64,000 nt of DNA, taken from Jaltomata sinuosa (taxonomy: Eukaryota > Streptophyta > Magnoliopsida > Solanales > Solanaceae). Where the stretch lies: NCBI GenBank assembly GCA_003996215.1, contig QJPP01007526.1, positions 1,302,001 to 1,366,000 of the forward strand. Reading direction: 5' to 3'. Position numbers and translations under genes: made by a program. Each line of letters begins with the position of its first letter. The stretch's first letter is position 1. The notes under the pieces are model-generated. The model was not told the DNA's origin and made no database searches. It saw nothing but the letters and a program-made list of their open reading frames with translations. Below, one piece after another: positions 11,802 through 21,913 of the stretch.

Positions 11802-12818
11802 CTATGTGTCTGAGTATCCTAGCATTACAGCTTTCTTAGCTCTTGGGGAAAATTTGTCTACTCTAGGTAATACTGATGCAAAACATAGACAGCCAAAGAC
11901 TTTCAAATGATTTATCTTGGGCTCCTTTCCATATAATAATTCATGTGGTGATTTTCCATCCAAAACAATACTGGGAAGTTTATTGATAAGGTAAGTGACA
12001 GTTTTGACACAATGACCCCAGAATCTGATTGGCATGCAACTATGAAACCTCAATGCTCTATTAGTATCTAGTATATGTCTATGTTTTCTCTCTACAACCC
12101 CATTTTGTTGATGTGTGTATGCACATGAACTTTGATGGACAATACCAAGAGATGAAATTAAGTCATTGCATTTCCAGTTAAAGAATTCTGTCCCATTATC
12201 AGATCTAAGAGTTTGCACTTTAAGACCAAACTGAGTATGAACCATTGTGAGAAAGTTCTTCAAAATAAGATGCACTTCATTCTTACTTTGGATTAGACAT
12301 ACCCAAGTAAATCTACTACAATCATCAACTATTGTGACAAAGTATTGTTTCTTATCATATGTAGGTGTCTTATAAGGACCCCAAACATCTACATGTATCA
12401 ATTGGAAACAATGTACAGATCTGTTTTGCTTGTGAGGAAAAGCAAGTCTACTTTGTTTAGCTACAGGACATGTTTGACATTGCTGATGACTTTTAACATC
12501 TAAGTGACCTCTGAGTGCTGAAATATGCTCCATTGCCTTGAACGATGGGTGACCAAGTCTCACATGCCACAAGTCTGTGTTATTAGCATCCTTTATTGCT
12601 GCACCAACCAGTGCTTTTATTTCATCTTTCAACAAATATAAGCCATTTTCTAGTCTACCAATCCCAATCACCCTGCCACTGTAAGGACCCTGCAGCACAC
12701 AAAAATTAGGAAAAAAACTAACACTGCAAGATAGATCCTTAGTGAGCCTTGCGACTGATAGAAGGTTGAACTTGAAATCAGGCACATGTAATACATTAGT
12801 TACTTTCATATCTCCCAA
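11802..12818 (-). pseudogene. Copia GAG-pre-integrase and integrase
   Basis: 338 codons. The N-terminal zinc-binding segment is visible as WHVRLGHPS followed by CQTCPVAKQ (H-H-C-C). The integrase core keeps all three acidic catalytic residues: D in HVDVWGPY, D in RSDNGTEF and E in NGVVERKHR. The C-terminal copia signature LINKLPS...SPHELLYGK...LKVFGCLCFAS is present. The frame opens inside the protease/GAG-pre-integrase linker (TNVLHVPDFKFNLLSVARLT) and stops just before the linker to RT. The integrase domain looks uninterrupted, so this is the best preserved piece of the element. Confidence 0.93.
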
Positions 12819-12897
12819 AATTGTAGCATCTCCTGTTTCTTATCTCAGCTCTATTTCCTGTTGGCAGTTGGACAATATTTGATCCTTGTCTTCTTAA

Positions 12898-13794
12898 TTA
12901 TTTTAGGTCATTTAGCAATTCCTTACACGAGGTAATGTGATGTGTAGCTTCTGAGTCAACAATCCAATCATAGGCAACCATTAGGGAAACATTACCTACT
13001 AAGTCTGCTTTGCAATCACCTGTTCCTTTGTTATGCAGTAGGTTCCTCACTTGATCCAGTTCTTCATCATTCAGCTCAGGATGTGATAATCCTTGCCTAT
13101 CTTCATGTTTGCCAGCATTGGCACTATTAGCCTGAGGTTTGAAGTTTCCAGTTCCTGCATTGTTATAGTTTCCTTGTCTAGAATTGCCATTCACATTTCC
13201 ATTATGATAAGATCCAGTTTGATTGCTGGTTTGATTATTCTTCCTTTTGCTCGTAAAGTCTGGTGGATATCCAACCACTTTATAGCAGTCAATTTCTAGG
13301 TGATTCCTGTATCCACATATCTCACAAGCTGTTCCATTCATTGGCTTCTTCATCTTAAAGTTTTGTCCCTTTCCAACCATCATTGTGAGTGGATCCTTGT
13401 TCGAATCAGTTACGCCTAGCACTCTCTGACTCTCCTCTTGAATTGCAATTGCATAGGCTTGATTGACATTAGGTGCCTCTGCTTTCAAAAGGATATCACT
13501 ACGTACATGACTGTATGACTCATTTAGCCCCATTAAGAACATCAGTAACCTCTGTTGATGAAGATGATCTATATATGGTTTAGCTTCAGCACAGTCACAC
13601 GAAGGAAATGGCACTAACACATCCAGTTCATCCCATATGTCTCTCATCTTAGAATAGTAATTAGTGATAGAATCATTACCTTGTTTCAAGCTTGACACAT
13701 CTGACCACAACTGGTATACTCTAGTGAGGTTCAATTTGTCGAACCTCTTTTTGAAATCTTCCATTTGTCGAACCTCTCTTTGAAATCTTCCCAA
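12898..13794 (-). pseudogene. Copia gag C-terminal half, zinc knuckle and protease start
   Basis: Reads as the middle and end of gag (LWSDVSSLKQGNDSITNYYS, then MGLNESYSHVRSDILL), an asparagine/glycine-rich spacer and a CX2CX4HX4C nucleic-acid-binding knuckle (CEICGYRNHLEIDC). The protease site reads DWIVDSEATHHIT; copia proteases have DSGA, so the essential glycine is replaced by glutamate. A stop follows about 13 codons later, before the rest of the protease, which is degenerate to 12819. The start is shifted by the 29-bp duplication at 13734-13791. Confidence 0.9.
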
Positions 13795-14114
13795 TCTCGT
13801 TTAGCATTAGATATATATACGATTGTAGTCAACAAATTTGTTGCTACTGTACTGCTTATCCACGAGAGAACAACAACGTTACATCTCTCCCACTGGACCG
13901 CCAATTCACCTTTATACATGTTCTTCAAGCAGGTTCCATCAACAAAACCCAATTTGTTTTTCACCAACAGTGCTAGCCTCATCGATCTACTCCAGAATCC
14001 ATAGTTTTCTGGTCCTGTGAGTTTGATCGCTACTAGTGCTACACCAGGTGTGTCTGAGGCATGTAGATGTAATGGATGGCTGTGTTCGAGAGTTGCAACT
14101 GTTAATTCCGCCAT
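13731..14114 (-). pseudogene. Copia gag N-terminus
   Basis: Begins at a good ATG (14112-14114) 64 bp downstream of the primer-binding site, as expected for the polyprotein start. The words LTGPENYGFWSRSMRLALL and VKNKLGFVDGTC are typical of plant copia gag N-termini (Retrotran_gag_3 type). The frame continues to DWEDFKERFDK and is then thrown out of frame by a tandem 29-bp duplication. Confidence 0.9.
13734..13791. repeat. 29-bp tandem duplication breaking copia gag
   Basis: Two adjacent 29-bp copies (13734-13762 and 13763-13791) of a segment beginning 'atttgtcgaacctct' differ at one base. Because 29 is not a multiple of three, the insertion shifts the gag frame, which explains why two overlapping frames cover gag. 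Confidence 0.9.
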
Positions 14115-14178
14115 GGATGTACCTTCAAGCTAGCTGGGAATGTAGCTTCGTGGAAGTTGATCTAATCCAGATATCATT

Positions 14179-14190
14179 GCTCTGATACCA
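14179..14190 (-). other. Copia primer-binding site, initiator tRNA-Met type
   Basis: On the minus strand this reads TGGTATCAGAGC, complementary to the 3' end of plant initiator methionine tRNA, and lies immediately after the 5' LTR end. It would prime minus-strand cDNA synthesis. Confidence 0.92.
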
Positions 14191-14501
14191 TGATGATTTA
14201 CAGCATAGAACTGGCACAATTGAGCTTAGAGCTACAGATCTTAAAGGATCAGTTTTCAGAGAGAAGGTTTGAAGAAGGAAGAAGATTTTATTGCATCACT
14301 TCTCAATGAGCTGCGTCATAATTTTTATACACTCTGCATACACCTGTCTGTTGCAACTAACTGCAGTTAATTAACCACAATTATGACAGCTGGCTCTAAC
14401 TAACTTTTCTAACAGAATTGCTAAAGCTACAGTGACATTCATAACAGAAATAACTGACAGTAACAGCTTATGTGTCACTAGCTATTCTCATTATATCATC
14501 A
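14191..14501 (-). repeat. Copia 5' LTR, 311 bp
   Basis: On the minus strand it begins TGATGATATAATG and ends AAATCATCA, giving the inverted ends TGATGA...TCATCA expected for an LTR. Its inner edge abuts the primer-binding site exactly. No second copy exists in the window, so the age cannot be estimated from LTR divergence. Confidence 0.88.
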
Positions 14502-15257
14502 ATATTCAATAATAATAATAATTCTTTTTTAAAAAAATTCGAGACCAAATCAAGAAACCAAAATTTGTAAATCTTAAATCCGAAACCAAATTTAAACCAA
14601 AATGTGAAAATGCACTTTGGCATATGACTGGACAAAATCCGACATGTATGTTGAATTAAACTCCATGTCCATTAAATGCACTAAGGTTTGGTAAAAAGGA
14701 AAGAAATAAGATTAAATGAAGAATATTCATTTGACCTTTATTAATTTGAATCTTCTTTTTCCTTCTCGTACGAAACCCCAAACAACAAATTAAGTTGTTG
14801 TGTGTGATTCGAATTAGTCTAACTTCAATGCGAACACCAAACACCGGATGGAAAATCAAAATAATTTTTGGGGGATTAAGCTGCAAAAGTTTTCCATCTG
14901 TACTAGTTCTAAAGTATTGTTTTCTCTGTATAGATGCAGTCATGGTAATTATGAGTGTGAGAGAGTGATATGAAATGTTAGTTGGAGAAGAGATGGAAAT
15001 TAAATTTTCTTTCACATGGAACTAATAAAGACATAAAACCTATTCCCCTTCCTTCCTAAATATTTGTCTTCTTTACTAAAAAAAAATATATTTTATAATA
15101 CTTATCGTTTTTAAAAAATCAAACATAATTAGTTATTTATTTCCACCTTTTACCTTATACTGATAAATATGAAGAGATATTAATATAGTACAAAAATAAA
15201 AAGTATTAAATAGTCTTAAATAAGGGTAATTTAGCTAAATTATCCTCTAATTAATTA
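14502..15257. repeat. Unmatched 120 bp, then module B of copy 2
   Basis: 14502-14622 has no counterpart in the other copies. From 14623 the sequence rejoins module B ('actggacaaaatccgacatg', 'aactccatgtcc'), and around 14900-14990 it matches 24650-24715 ('gttctaaagt', 'tctctgtatagatgca', 'gatatgaaatgttagtt'). The part that aligns with the MITE in copy 3 (14720-14885) differs. No gene is supported; the minus-strand frame 14656-15015 has no recognisable domain. Confidence 0.65.
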
Positions 15258-16532
15258 CTCTCTCTGTTCCATATTAGTTGACCAGTTTTTTTTTACATGC
15301 ATATTAAGAAAAGAGTAAATCCCACTTTATCCCCCTAACATTTAAGGTTTGAGAAACAATACCCCCTCCACATATTGAATGAGAACGATACCCCCCTTAT
15401 ATAATATTTTTTCGGTGAGATTTTTTTTTTCTTGAATAAAGATTTTTAAAAAGTTTTTTTTAAAAAAATTAACCCCCTCCCCCAACCCAATCCCTAAAAA
15501 TACTGAAGAGAGGGAATTTTTTGGCGCTAAAACACCTAATTTTGAGGAAATTTTTTTACGCTAATCTTGCAATGTTCTTGATATTTATGTGACTTTGACA
15601 TTTGAAAAATCTATGTAATCTCCGTTGACACCTATTTTTGAAGGTGAGTAATTTTTTCATTAAATATTAAAGTATTACTTCAATGTCCATGTCTTCTCAA
15701 TCTTAGATTTTTGGGTTCCTCTTTATTTGCTTCAAATGAATGCAAATTTGTTTAAAAATATTCTATCTTGAGATTTCTTATGTCTCTCAGGCTTAACAGG
15801 GTATTTTATTAAAAGGTGAAATATAATATGTTCATTCAAAACAATATTTAGTCGTCTTTCTTGCTATCTTCAAAAGTTTAACCATTTTTTCTATTATTTT
15901 AATATCATTATATACAATATTGAAGAAAATATGCAGAACTAATCTATCTTATGTGAAAATATTAGAAATTATTATGAAATATACATTAGATGAAGAAATT
16001 ATTGTTATGTGAAGTATTAATTATTTATGAGATTTTATCTTTGCGCCAAAAGATTATTATTTCTTAAGAAAATATATACACATTTTATCTTTGAGCCAAA
16101 AAAACTCCTCTCTTCAGTGTTTTTAGGGATTGGGTTGGGGGGAGGGGGGTTAATTTTTTTTAAAAAAGCTTTTTTAAAATCTTTATTCAAGAAAAAAAAT
16201 ATAATCTCACCGGAAAATATTACATAAGGGGGGGGGGGTATTGTTCCCATTCAATATGTGAAGGGGGTATTGTTTTCCAAACCTTAAATGTTAGGGGGGT
16301 AAAGTGAGATTTACTCTTAAGAAAATCATAAATAAGAAGATAGTTTTACTAATTAACCCCTTAATAAACTTCTTTGGAACTTTACAAAAAAGTATAAACA
16401 CTTTCAAAAAGAATTAATTGCAAGAGTAATATAAAAAAATTTAATTAATGCTTTCTTGATTTTTTAAGTAAGATGCTCAACTAATATGAAACAGTTATTT
16501 TTAGCATAGTAGCCAACTAATATGGGACAGAG
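15258..16532. mobile_element. Stowaway-like MITE, interrupted by a foldback element
   Basis: The left end 'ctctctctgttccatattag' and the right end 'aactaatatgggacagag' are inverted copies, each next to TA (15256-15257 and 16533-16534). This is the Tc1/Mariner-derived Stowaway pattern. Without the nested 1004-bp element and its 9-bp target duplication it would be about 260 bp, a normal Stowaway size. Confidence 0.78.
15313..16316. mobile_element. Mutator-like foldback MITE with long TIRs and 9-bp TSD
   Basis: The ends are long inverted repeats of about 220 bp (15313-15535 against 16095-16316), starting GAGTAAATC. They carry complementary C-rich and G-rich tracts. The flanks carry a perfect 9-bp direct repeat TTAAGAAAA (15304-15312 and 16317-16325). 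A 9-bp target duplication with very long TIRs fits non-autonomous Mutator-like elements. The 560-bp interior has no transposase, and frames at 16027-16250 are TIR shadows. Confidence 0.88.
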
Positions 16533-16741
16533 TAATATTTTTCTTAAAAAACGTACAAACAAAAAATGTGACAAATATTTAAAAACAGAGAAAGTAGGTT
16601 TGCAGCCATGCATTTATTCAATTTCATAGAACAATCTTTTTCCCTTTTAGGAAACCTAAGACCTTGGACAATTTAATGATACTCTATATATCAAACAAGA
16701 AAGATATTTGAACTGAACTTCACCTACATTAATTAATTATT
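16533..16741. repeat. Module B of copy 2, after the nested MITEs
   Basis: 16590-16740 matches 5845-5975 and 24725-24850 ('catttattcaatttcataga', 'aatttaatgatactctatat', 'gaacttcacctacattaatt'). Confidence 0.75.
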
Positions 16742-17993
16742 GAGAAAAGAAATTAAATGCACTTTGAATTTATCCTAAAAATTAATTTATTACACATTTA
16801 AATTATTATCGCGACTTATTATATTTCTATATATATTAAAAGTGAATTTAATATCATCCTGAGATATATAACATCACTCTCACAATATGTGGTGTTCTAC
16901 ACTCGCCCGTCGAATCAACACCACGTCAGCATCATGTCAGAAGTTATATCTTTTATATTCTTTTTCTTTTCTTTATTCATTAATTTTTTTTGTTAATTAT
17001 ATTCTACACTAATTAATTCTTAATTAATCATTAAAATCCTTCAATAATTATATCTTCTTCATCACTAAATTCCACCCATATCATTTCTCATTTCACCGAA
17101 AAAATCATGTCCGACCAGCATCACCACCATCATATTACCTTAAATTCTTCTTCTTCTTCATCACCCACTATCATTATCATTATCGATTTCTTCTACTTCT
17201 TTCCCACCCATCACCACATTTTTTTTTAAACCTTAAAAGAGAGAAAAAATATTAAGATAAATAAATCATAATCAGTTCAATAGAGATGTGGGTGTAAAAA
17301 TCAACCACAATCCTCTTATTTTTATATTTTAAATATTTCTTTACTTTCTATCATTACCATTTTTTATTTTCCCTTAAAAAATTCTAAGCAAAATTAATAA
17401 GGATAATCTGAATAAGTGAAGAAGAATCTGAATGCTGATTTTTGTATCAAAAATAGAGTAAGAAGAAAAATAAAAGTTGTGAAGAAGAAGAGGTGTGGGT
17501 GTGGGAGGATTTTATTTTTTTACCTTAATTTTTAATTCAAACGCGCCTATTTTTTATCTTGATTATATTTTTTTGCCATGTCAGTTTTAGGGGTAAATAA
17601 ATTCACTTTTAAATAATACAAGTGTATATTAGGTCGCTATAATAATTTGAGTGTGTAATCGACTTTTCGGGATAAGTTTAGGATGGATTTATCCTAATTA
17701 AGTATAGGGAAAAGTGAAAAAGGAAAAGAGGCCCACAAATAATTAAGTATAAATATAAACATCCAATGAAAAAATGACACGTGGTCAATTTAATTAGTTT
17801 TAAATTATTATTTTTGCTCTTCACTCGCATTTATGAAAATATTAATTTTTTCTTCGTCACATCATTTTTTTGGGTCTAAAAGATGTAAATAAATTAACTT
17901 TTATGTAGTTTAGATGTGTAATAGATCGACATATTAGTTTGTGTGTACAATTAACTTTTGGATAAATTTAGAATACATTTAATGTCTTTTCTC
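16742..17993. mobile_element. MITE-like element with ~55-bp inverted ends
   Basis: The left end (16742-16800: 'gagaaaagaaattaaatg', then 'aatttatcctaaaa') is the inverse of the right end (about 17930-17993: 'ttggataaatttagaataca', 'aatgtcttttctc'). A further partial copy of the right end lies inside at 17636-17700, suggesting a nested or partly duplicated end. The interior includes low-complexity TTC/ATC stretches (17100-17220) and no coding frame. I could not fix a target duplication, so the superfamily is open. Confidence 0.6.
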
Positions 17994-18560
17994 TACAAAA
18001 ATTTTAGGAGAAAATCTTGTAGTAGGTCCTTGTCTGATCATTAAATGCCCCAAGTTTCCTAAAAAGGGATAAAGAATATTGTTGCTTCAATAAATGTTGA
18101 CTGCTAAATAGATTCTTTTTTGGCTGTATTCTTGCCAACAACACTCAACTATAATATCACCTATAATTAAGATGTTTATAGTCTTCAAAAATAATAATGG
18201 TTAATATAAAATGAGAAAAAATAATTAATTTTATCTTAAACTTTCAAATTAATAAATAATTTGAGATAATTATTTTTAAAACAGTTTAAAATGAAGTGTA
18301 TCATATTTCTCATCAGGAAATTAAACAAGCTAGCTAGCACAAGAACCATGCACTTAATTTCCTAAAGAACATGTTTGAACAAAATCCAACATGCCAAATT
18401 AACTTTTTTTGGGCAATTCTTCTAGTAGTTGTCTTTAAGATAAGATTTCCTAAAAGAGAAAGTAGTTGCATGAGTAAATTCATGGCTACCAACCTCCTAT
18501 GTTCACTTTTACTTATTTATTTTCAATTTTGCATGTATTTTAAGAAATAATGAGTATTTT
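17994..18560. repeat. Module C, copy 2
   Basis: 18000-18110 matches 26397-26490 ('agaaaatcttgtagtaggtc', 'gatcattaaatgccccaagt') and 18431-18520 matches 26525-26600 ('aagagaaagtag', 'tcatggctaccaacctc'). The segment between them exists only here. No coding frame. Confidence 0.75.
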
Positions 18561-20017
18561 ACTATAATATCTATATTAATTGATGCTAGAAAAGGTACGT
18601 AGTTTGGGATAGTTTGTATTAATCATATAGAGAGAAACAGATTATATGCCTAATCATAGAGAGAGAAGCAAATGACATGCAGAGAAGTTATAATTAATAG
18701 TGGCACTGGTAACTTAGTTTTTTTTTTGTATATACATTTCTTACTTAAAGAGTGGGTAAATCTCCCGTGTGTGTGTTGTAAGTTAAGATAATTTTCATCA
18801 ACAATAAAAGTATCACTAAGGAGAGAAAAATGAACAGAATTATATAAAGAAGATAATTTGCCTAAAAGAGTAGCAAGACTTAATAGAGTGAGAAGATACA
18901 AAAGTAGTTAATTCCTTAAGTGATCCTCCTCCTCCATTACTAAGAATTTTCATAGAAGAGAAATATCGTCTACGGCAATACAGTACAGACCAATTTCCTC
19001 CTCCATTACTTTCATTCCACAGTACTACTGGTATGTTATTCTCTCACAGCTCCATTAGATCTATTGTGTTAACTGTGTTAAAAAATAAATGCTAAATGCT
19101 GATATATATGTTGCCTGGTTCATGAGAAGTAAGCACATTACTGGCTAATTTATGGTTTAGGGTTTACTTTTTAAACTCTCTGGAACTCTCTATCTAAGAA
19201 AATGAAATGTTAAACTTGTGTGTTTTAGCAAAATTCCAAAAAGATAAAATAAAAAGTAAACACTTTAGTCTCAACCCGGCCTATTGACATCCCTAAAGAT
19301 ATGGGATTCCTCAGCGTGTGTCCCATGTATATACAAGTGTAGTAGAAAACATGGGATGTTAGTAGAATGGAGTATCAACCCTGAAATATATGGAGTTCTA
19401 TAAGGAGATGGAATAAATAATTTACTAGATCAGGTGGAAAGATGGTATGTTTGTCATTGTTTTAGACAAGGCAATAAGCTAAGGTAGCCGATGGTGTTGC
19501 CAACTGGAGAATGCAATTCACTGATACTCAATGGGTCTATGACTCTCGACAATAACCCAGGGAATTAAGTTAGGGGAGCCTTGAACATGGATATAAGAAC
19601 TCATTTTATATGGATAGAAACATGTATAGGAACTACACTTTTGATGTACCTTGATGGTCCCTCTTGTATGTAGAGGTTTAGCATCTTTCGATGCCTATTT
19701 TTGTGAGCTTACTAGAAATCTTACTTGCTTCATAGTATGGAGAATGTTCCATATATACTAAGTAGGTACATGGAGGCCTGCCTCCTATCTTTGTACATTA
19801 TATTGTTTATAATAAAAAATCTGTTATTATAAAATTTTAAAAAAAAGTACTTGATTTTTGTTGGAAAAAAAATGAGTATCCAAGAATCCTTTAGTTTTAA
19901 ATGCTTCCCAGTGATCCGTTGTAGGAATATGCACAAATTGGCAGACTTTGCTAACGTTAACGACAAATGACAAGTCAGGGCCCATGGGGCTTGCTGAAGG
20001 CAATATAGAGATTTTTG
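18561..20017. other. No gene seen; contains short module D
   Basis: The only recognisable piece is module D at about 19280-19330 ('ttgacatccctaaagatatg', 'gggattcctca'), which recurs at 27040-27100. Frames at 18650-18901 and 19730-20030 have no domain, no start context and no repeat support. I see no RNA gene or transposon end here. Confidence 0.5.
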
Positions 20018-20155
20018 CAATTACTTGCATATATACATAGTTTGGATACTGAGAGTGATCCAGCGATAGAAATTACTTGCAATTGCTTGCATATATACAA
20101 TAGTTAGGAGACTGAGAGTGATCGAGTGATAGAAATTACTTGCATATATACATAG
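20018..20155. repeat. Short tandem repeat, unit ~60-70 bp, just over two copies
   Basis: The words 'ttgcatatatacatagtt', 'gactgagagtgatc' and 'gatagaaattacttgca' recur at about 20026, 20088 and 20139. The array touches the end of the Transposase_32-like frame and supplies its last codons, so the end of that reading frame is not original. Confidence 0.75.
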
Positions 20156-21332
20156 TTCAAGATCCTAGAGATATCAGCAGCAACCAAGTCAATAGTTACA
20201 CCCCTCACAGTGATAGAAAAAATAGAGCCCCTCTCAAATCCATTGGTGTAGAACTCAGTCACTTCAGGGTGACCAAACTTCCTTTGTACATCACCTTGCA
20301 AGAAGAGCTCTGAAGCCTCTAGTTTGGTGAGGAGAGTAGCCATCTCTGGGCCTCCGAAACTAGTGACAACTCGGCCCCTAATGACAGACCTTTGAAAGTG
20401 AAAAATGTGTAACAACTTGGGGTCAGTGACTCTAGTGGTATCCACTTTCACCGCCTCAGCATCCTCAGAGTCAGAGTCCGAGTGGTTAGATGGACCAAGT
20501 CGGGGGACCTATTTAGAGGAACGTGGAGTGGAAGGGCGGGTAGATTTGGGTTTTTTTTTTTGGTAGAAGTGGCTGGTGACTTTTTGGAGGAGGATTTTAT
20601 GGACAGTGGAGTTTTGGAAGAACGAAAGGAAGAGGTTTTGAGGAGGGTACGTTTGACAACTTTGTCACTACGTATCTTGCTGAGAAGCAGGTCATCTCCA
20701 GATAAGACATCTTGAAAGGGTGGAAGGACAGGACTGGAGCATTTCTTCTTGCTAGCGCTAAGAGCAGCCTGGAGATTTTCTTCCTCCCTACGCTTTTTAG
20801 TGTGATTAAGAGGGACTCTAGTTGGAAAAGGTATGTGAGATGGACTATCAAGAAGCTCGTGCTCTGGAACAAAAATGGAGGCACCAAAGGCCTTTCTTAG
20901 TCGGGATCGAACCTTCTTGGGAACCAGAGTCGTAAGGGGAACTCCTTCGATAATGGCTGCCCGAAGGGGAAGAACAGAGAAGGGATGGTTCAATGAGTAT
21001 GATGAAGGAGAGAGGGAACTGGGTGAGTCTGAGAATTGGCTCAAATATTCCTTCCATGATAAAAAATCGGACAATTTGAACGAGGGAGTTGGAGGGATTT
21101 GGGGTGATGGAGCATCACATTCCTCTCCATATACTACCATGGCTAAGGAGTCAGAGGAGGTGGGGGTGGAGGTTGGTGGAGACTGAGACGGAGAATCAAT
21201 GAGAGAAGTTTGAGAATTGGTGTTTGGCTTTTGTGAGAGAGAAGTACATGCTGAGAGAGAGAGAGAGAGAGAAGACGGGGGTTTAAATAGATAGTGGAAG
21301 GCATAAGGAATAAGGAATGTGAAGTGTTTCAC
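20104..21332 (-). pseudogene. Transposase_32-like plant transposon protein, frameshifted
   Basis: Two overlapping minus-strand frames (20448-21332 and 20104-20451) together look like one protein. The first is rich in Ser and Pro, then basic (KKRREEENLQAALSASKKK), with serine/lysine low complexity. The second has a folded part, ELFLQGDVQRKFGHPEVTEF, then YTNG...VRGVTIDLVAADISRIL. The pattern 'LFLQG..RK....EV.EFY.N......V.GV.I.....DI..IL' is typical of the plant retroelement-associated domain called Transposase_32 (putative plant transposon protein). A frameshift lies around 20450-20510. It is truncated at the C-terminal side, where tandem repeats take over. A plain-vanilla host gene seems unlikely but is not excluded. 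Confidence 0.5.
21253..21272. repeat. GA microsatellite
   Basis: A pure GA run of 20 bp in the N-terminal coding part of the frame above, where it encodes a Ser/Leu repeat on the minus strand. Confidence 0.9.
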
Positions 21333-21469
21333 AAGAAGGTGTGGTGGACATTATGGCGTGTCAGTGATTGATGGGAAAAGGGCAGCAACCTTTTTGAAAA
21401 GATGCCGACTCTCGTATTTTGGCAGTGTGAAGTGTCCTGACATGAGTAGGAAAGGAGTGTTTGATGCGT

Positions 21470-21732
21470 ATTTTTCTACCTTATATAAATTCAACGATAT
21501 CATTTTTAGGATAAGCAAAAATAAGTCAACAAGAATAAAATAGTCAAACATCATAGTCTCCTATAAAAGTATATATAATAAGACAAAGTCAATAAGAATG
21601 AAGTTGGACGACTAGTATCATATAATAAAAAAAAGTGAGTATTAATATGAGAACAAAATCCGACGTGTACAACTCCATGTCCATCAAGTGTACTAAGGTT
21701 TGGTAAAAAGGAAACCTTAGTACACTTTATCT
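21470..21732. repeat. Fourth, partial copy of the A/B junction (unfilled hAT site)
   Basis: Reads from the end of module A ('atttttaggataagcaaaaa', 'tctcctataaaagtatatat') directly into module B ('caataagaatgaagttggac', 'aactccatgtccatcaagtg'), with 'agacaaag' present once at 21581-21588. It therefore represents the target before hAT insertion. It ends in the small inverted repeat 'actaaggttt'/'aaaccttagt' at about 21690-21724. Confidence 0.82.
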
Positions 21733-21913
21733 ATATTTCTGCAAAAGTCACCTTATTAATATTTGACCAACAAAATATCATGACATTGTATTTTATTTAG
21801 TTCATATAGACTTTTTCTTTTTCTTTTCTCGGTCCACAGGCAATAAATTACAATCAGGTTTAACCCAATCCGACCTAACTCTAACCCATAGCCCGAATTA
21901 ACCCTATTCCACA
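21733..21913. repeat. Inverted fragment of module A
   Basis: Its reverse complement resembles 60-200 of module A: the inverted forms of 'gttagggttgggtcatgg', the 'gaaaagaaaag' run, 'ggtccacatgaaat' and 'ttgatcaaatattaataaag' are recognisable. It abuts the direct-orientation copy 3, which starts at about 21914. The reverse-oriented piece is more diverged than the direct copies. Confidence 0.65.

Larger units (their letters stand above)
9677..14501 (-). mobile_element. Ty1/copia retrotransposon, 5' LTR kept, 3' LTR lost
   Basis: Minus strand, in the order 5' LTR (14191-14501), primer-binding site, gag, protease, integrase, reverse transcriptase, RNase H. The order protease-integrase-RT defines copia. 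The 3' end stops at the polypurine tract: coding sequence and 'aacttaaggg' run straight into the hAT fragment and no second LTR is present. Four or more frame breaks make it inactive. Several catalytic motifs survive, so decay is fairly recent. Confidence 0.92.

Noticed and set aside
16027..16250. Plus and minus frames of 66-71 codons
   Set aside because: Lie in the low-complexity inverted repeat of the foldback MITE.
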